Shown here: one piece after another, positions 52,471 to 55,707 of the stretch
Layout of the letters: each line of letters opens with the position of its first letter
Position numbering within the stretch: position 1 is the first letter of the stretch
The notes under the pieces: generated by a model
What the model was told of the DNA's origin: nothing
The model's database searches: none
Seen by the model: the letters and a program-made list of their open reading frames with translations, nothing else
DNA from: Bacteroidales bacterium UBA3834
GTDB lineage: Bacteria > Bacteroidota > Bacteroidia > Bacteroidales > P3
Assembly (NCBI GenBank): GCA_002392965.1
Contig: DGIA01000012.1
Coordinates: 10,982-66,688 of the forward strand
DNA length: 55,707 nt
Direction: 5' to 3'
Translations under genes and position numbers: made by a program

Positions 52471-54009
52471 TCAATATCCGCGGTTAAACTGTTCTCCCAC
52501 TTCACCCACCACACCTTCGGCGAGTTGCTGACGGCAGAGGCGGCGCTCCCAGCCGGGATCCTGCACCTCGCCGCGGGCATTGCTGTTCAGCAGGGTGTAA
52601 TACCCCGAACGATGTTCGTCCCAGAAAAGAAACACACGATTGGGGTCGTCGGTATCCAGCTTGTTATATCGCCACAGCTGATAGGGCAGATAGAACACAT
52701 GCCCCTGCGATGTACCGTTATACACTTTCGGCTCCGACGCCTGCGTGTTTCCCAGCTGCAACAGCGTCGGTGCCTGCTCGTTGTTGCTGCCTATACGGTT
52801 GGCCGACACATAGTTCTTCTCGTCGCGTATGAAATCCGGTGGGCCATATTGCAAATACACACGGCCGCGATCCGTCTGGATACCACGCGTCCGCGGGTAG
52901 CTGAAATGCGCCTGCACATAGTCAATCCGCTCTTTGTACTTCAGCCACTCCCCTTCGGGGTTCATCGTGCTCCGACGCTGCCAAAAGCGGTACAGGAAGG
53001 CCTGCTTTTCCTCCAATCCGGGATGCTTCACCAGCTCCTCGACCACCGTGTTCTCCATCGGCGACGCTATGGGATACAGCGCCTCCAGGTAGGTGTTCAG
53101 CTCCCTCTCGTCTGTGTAGCGGCCCGCAAACGTGCCGGCGAACTCGCTCGTTTCCTTCCCCTTCACTCCGGGATTCGACCGGTAGAACGGCACCTTCTTG
53201 TACAGCATCGTCTGCCCTTCGCGGTTGCGCAGCTCCGCCACCAGGTTGTAGTTTCCCGACGGCAAATCGCTGATGTCGATGCTTCCATAGACCGGCACGC
53301 TGGCCGCCCCGTTCTTGCGGCTCACCTGCTGCAGCTCCTCAAGGCGGCGACCCGTCTCACGCTCCTCTATGTAGGCCATCGCCAGGAATGCCTTCTCCCC
53401 TACCTCGGCGTTGATATTGTATATCTCGTAGTAGTAGTTGAGTTGCTTGACCTGCTCGGGCAAGTAGTCGCTCACATAGGGTTCCATATCGTATCCGCCG
53501 CGCGACAGGATGTTCTGACTCACCGTCGGTTTGGCCGATGCCATCAGCTGCAGGCTCGACATCGAAGGCCTGCGTGCGTCGTAGTTGATGACCAGCTTCT
53601 CCGTAACCACCGACGGCTCGCCCTCGCTCCCCTTGTCCTTCAACAAGAGCGTCAGGTCGTAAATGCCGTTCTTCACCGAAAAGCGCTGCACATCCATAAA
53701 ACTGAAATCCAGCCTGTCCAGACTTTCCACCAGCGGACTCGTGAGCTCGTACTTCTTGGCGTAGCACACCGAATCCTGCTGGCTCAGCACGATGGTCACC
53801 TCAGCGGCGGAACGATAGCCACCCTCCACCTCCTTGAACTGCATCGTCCATGCGTCAAACTGCAGGTAAGTCTCTATATAAGGCTGCTGATCCGACACAA
53901 GATAGAACGTGGAATAGCCGAACACCGCCTGCATCTGTGCCTGCGCTGCGCCTCCAATTCCCGCCAACATCATCAACCCTGCCAATACTATTCTTCCTAT
54001 TTTTCTCAT
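52471..54009 (-). CDS. Exported GWxTD-domain protein
   Basis: A 512-residue exported protein. ATG 54009 starts a signal peptide (MRKIGRIVLAGLMMLAGIGG, ending AAQAQM). The middle (about 60-280) holds immunoglobulin-like strands (GIYDLTLLLKDKGSEGEPSV). The C-terminal GWxTD domain includes FSYPRTRGIQTDRGRVYLQY, GPPDFIRDEK and LPYQLWRYN. Note that the eponymous GWxTD is GIQTD here. GWxTD proteins are common, uncharacterised periplasmic proteins in Bacteroidetes. It is 31 bp after nadE and immediately before the acyltransferase gene. Confidence 0.85.
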   Translation of the reverse strand: MRKIGRIVLAGLMMLAGIGGAAQAQMQAVFGYSTFYLVSDQQPYIETYLQFDAWTMQFKEVEGGYRSAAEVTIVLSQQDSVCYAKKYELTSPLVESLDRLDFSFMDVQRFSVKNGIYDLTLLLKDKGSEGEPSVVTEKLVINYDARRPSMSSLQLMASAKPTVSQNILSRGGYDMEPYVSDYLPEQVKQLNYYYEIYNINAEVGEKAFLAMAYIEERETGRRLEELQQVSRKNGAASVPVYGSIDISDLPSGNYNLVAELRNREGQTMLYKKVPFYRSNPGVKGKETSEFAGTFAGRYTDERELNTYLEALYPIASPMENTVVEELVKHPGLEEKQAFLYRFWQRRSTMNPEGEWLKYKERIDYVQAHFSYPRTRGIQTDRGRVYLQYGPPDFIRDEKNYVSANRIGSNNEQAPTLLQLGNTQASEPKVYNGTSQGHVFYLPYQLWRYNKLDTDDPNRVFLFWDEHRSGYYTLLNSNARGEVQDPGWERRLCRQQLAEGVVGEVGEQFNRGY

Positions 54010-54040
54010 CACATGAAAAATTTAGAATTCATAATTCATA

Positions 54041-55597
54041 TCAACTGACCGGCCAACGACGGTCCAAACCGAAACTCATGGGGCTCACCTTCAGCTGCGG
54101 GGCAAACTGGAGGCGCTTCCATTCGTTGCGTTTCACCCCCTTGATGGCGCGCTGCACCACCTCGCGGTCGTAGCCTTCCTCCACAATCTCGTCTTCGCAC
54201 ATGCCCTCGTCGAGGTAGAGGTTCAGCACGGCGTCGAGCACACTATAGTCGGGCAGCGAGTCGCTGTCCTTCTGACCCGGACGCAGCTCGGCGCTGGGTG
54301 CCTTGGTGATGCTGTTCACCGGTATCCTCACCCCGTCGCGGTTGATCCACTCGCTCAGCTGATAGACTTCGGTCTTATAAAGGTCGCCGATGACCGCCAG
54401 CGCGCCGCACGAGTCGCCGTACAGCGTGCCGTAACCCATCGCCGCCTCGCTCCGGTTCGTCGTGTTCAGCGCCAAGGCGCCGAACTTGTTCGCATAGCTC
54501 ATCACGATGGTGCCTCTGATCCGCGCCTGCATATTCTCCTCCGTCACATCTTCCGCACGGCCGTCGAACACAGGCTTCATGGTCTCCCTCAGGCAGTCGA
54601 ACACCGGCTTGATGGGCACGATGTGGTACGACATACCGAGATTGTTCGCGAGCTCCACGGCGTCGCCCACCGAATGGTCGGTCGAATACTGGCTCGGCAT
54701 CAGGATGCCGTGCACATGCTCCGCCCCGAGGGCGTCCACCGCCAGGGTGGCCACCAGCGCCGAATCGATGCCGCCGCTCAGGCCCAGCACGGCATCATGC
54801 AAGCCGTTCTTGTGGAAATAGTCGTGCAATCCGCATACCAGGCCGCGATACACCAACTCCACGGCCTCGGGCTTCTCGTCCTCGACGGTCTCAATCTGCT
54901 GCATATCCACCGTCTGGCAGGCCTCCTCGAAATAGGGCAGCTGGCAGAGCACGCCGCCCGCGGCGTTCATCGCCAGCGAGCCGCCGCCAAAGAGGAAGCT
55001 TCCCTCACAACCGGTGCGGTTCACATACACCAGCCCTGCATTCAGGTTCTCCACTATCTTCGTCATCCGGTAGCGGATGCGGTAGGGCCGACGGTAGTCG
55101 AACACCTGGCTTCCGCAGCATACCACCAGGTCGGGCTGCTCCACATAGCCTTTGGACAGCTCCTTCAAGTCCTCATAGAAGCCGATGGCCAGCCGCTGGT
55201 CGTGGAAGTCAATCACCTGCACACCCTCGCCACGCACGAAATACTTCTGCTCGTCGGTGTTCAAGTACTTCTTGGTCACCACGCCACGGATGGCGCAGTT
55301 CTGCACAAACACGATGGCGTTGCAGAGCCCCTTGTCCTGCAGCTGCAGCGGCAACCCCACGAGGAAAGCCCGGTGCTCCGAACGCGCCACCAGTTCCTGC
55401 AGCACGGCCTGGGCCTGCTTCTGGACGTCGGTGTAGCCCGCCGCGGCGAACAGGGGCGACCCGCACACCGTGCCGGCAGGAAAGACCGTCAGCAGCGCCT
55501 CACGCGACGCTTCCGACTCCAGTTCCTTCACAATCCATTCGAGGTTCTCTTCCGCACGCAACGTGCGGATATCATGCTGGACAATATGTATCTTCAT
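54041..55597 (-). CDS. nadE: NAD synthetase with degenerate glutaminase-type domain
   Basis: A 518-residue protein. ATG 55597 gives the usual MKIHIVQHDI start; the longer frame is unlikely. Residues about 1-240 have the nitrilase-fold glutaminase domain, yet the catalytic Glu is Ala41 in VFPAGTVCGS and the catalytic Cys is replaced by Tyr141 in AIGFYEDL; only the Lys (TKKYLN) remains. Residues about 260-518 form the NAD synthetase domain, with intact SGGIDSALV ATP-loop, TNRSEAAMGYGTLYGD and KTEVYQLSEW. It should form NAD+ from nicotinate adenine dinucleotide and ammonia but probably not use glutamine. GWxTD gene follows. Confidence 0.93.
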   Translation of the reverse strand: MKIHIVQHDIRTLRAEENLEWIVKELESEASREALLTVFPAGTVCGSPLFAAAGYTDVQKQAQAVLQELVARSEHRAFLVGLPLQLQDKGLCNAIVFVQNCAIRGVVTKKYLNTDEQKYFVRGEGVQVIDFHDQRLAIGFYEDLKELSKGYVEQPDLVVCCGSQVFDYRRPYRIRYRMTKIVENLNAGLVYVNRTGCEGSFLFGGGSLAMNAAGGVLCQLPYFEEACQTVDMQQIETVEDEKPEAVELVYRGLVCGLHDYFHKNGLHDAVLGLSGGIDSALVATLAVDALGAEHVHGILMPSQYSTDHSVGDAVELANNLGMSYHIVPIKPVFDCLRETMKPVFDGRAEDVTEENMQARIRGTIVMSYANKFGALALNTTNRSEAAMGYGTLYGDSCGALAVIGDLYKTEVYQLSEWINRDGVRIPVNSITKAPSAELRPGQKDSDSLPDYSVLDAVLNLYLDEGMCEDEIVEEGYDREVVQRAIKGVKRNEWKRLQFAPQLKVSPMSFGLDRRWPVS

Positions 55598-55682
55598 CTC
55601 TTCTACAGGATTAATCAAAAATAATAATAGATAACGCTGTGCGCACGGTTTTATTATACGCACGCGACAAAAAAAGTTATCA

Positions 55683-55707
55683 TTAGGTCATCCCTAGGTC
55701 ATCCTTA
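55683..55707 (-). repeat. 11-bp repeat copies GGATGACCTAA/G at the window end
   Basis: On the minus strand two units (GGATGACCTAG, GGATGACCTAA) are read in order at 55704-55694 and 55693-55683. The array runs off the window. It has the same unit as 45892-45946 but the opposite orientation. The other bases from 55598 to 55682, upstream of nadE, are AT-rich and hold no clear promoter. Confidence 0.75.

Noticed and set aside
51835..54048. 737-codon open frame on the plus strand
   Set aside because: Antisense of the acyltransferase and GWxTD genes, both of which have clear motifs; the product has no recognisable domain or signal.

Overview
The window looks like chromosomal DNA of an anaerobic, probably gut- or rumen-associated, uncultivated member of the Bacteroidales. 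Four things point there. Promoters have the Bacteroidetes form (TTTG, 19-20 bp, TAnnTTTG) at several genes. Two large secreted proteins end in type IX secretion (Por) sorting domains. The gene set is Bacteroidetes-like (PhzF, an outer-membrane patatin-barrel protein, RecF-DUF721, Nif3-zinc ribbon, GWxTD protein). An [FeFe] hydrogenase is present. By eye the DNA is GC-rich, with a few clearly AT-richer patches. I do not assign a family or species.

Layout. 1-1.6 kb: the 3' end of an NADH-linked [FeFe] hydrogenase operon with a NuoE-like subunit. 1.8-5.4 kb: a plus-strand run with a tiny winged-helix protein, a PhzF isomerase, beta-carbonic anhydrase, a rhodanese/metallo-beta-lactamase lipoprotein and a tRNA dihydrouridine synthase. 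5.4-7.3 kb (minus): DNA alkyl-repair methyltransferase, thiol peroxidase and a cation efflux transporter. 7.4-12.8 kb: patatin/POTRA/barrel protein, an exported partner, an amino-acid:Na+ symporter and YajC. 12.9-21.1 kb: a TetR-controlled tripartite RND efflux operon (TolC, adaptor, pump) interrupted by a four-helix-bundle gene and several short tandem-repeat arrays, followed by a P-II-like protein and an exported coiled-coil protein. 21.3-26.5 kb (minus): a cluster of hairpins, two T9SS cargo proteins and a 37-residue exported peptide between them. 26.5-27.2 kb: a repeat-rich junction with a decayed helix-turn-helix gene. 27.2-31.6 kb: an outer-membrane protein, Nif3, a zinc-ribbon coiled-coil protein and histidine ammonia-lyase. 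31.7-45.6 kb (all minus): an exported hypothetical, PolA, PdxA, M17 aminopeptidase, ABC exporter, DUF721/DciA-like protein, RecF, IspH, M23 peptidase, a hypothetical and dihydrolipoyl dehydrogenase. 45.6-46.5 kb: a gene-free region with two 11-bp repeat arrays and DnaA-box-like sites. 46.5-50.6 kb (plus): dnaA, flavin reductase, 2-hydroxyacid dehydrogenase and a DUF819 membrane protein. 50.6-55.6 kb (minus): glycosyltransferase, lipid A acyltransferase-like protein, GWxTD protein and NadE.

Genes are mostly packed in operons, often with ATGA stop/start overlaps. The strand switch at 45.6-46.5 kb beside dnaA, with DnaA-box-like sequences and an AT-rich stretch, is consistent with a replication origin, but this is not proven.

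Most unusual points: (i) an 11-bp tandem repeat with a TGACCTA core at three intergenic loci, including beside dnaA and, inverted with an identical unit, at the window's right end; (ii) a NadE whose glutaminase-type nitrilase domain has lost its Glu and Cys; (iii) a four-helix-bundle gene bracketed by 7-bp repeat arrays inside an efflux operon; (iv) a run of four hairpins in 120 bp; (v) a 37-residue secreted peptide translationally coupled to a T9SS cargo gene; (vi) a terminator whose loop holds the -33 element of the next promoter. I found no CRISPR array, rRNA, tRNA, complete insertion sequence or obvious defence system.
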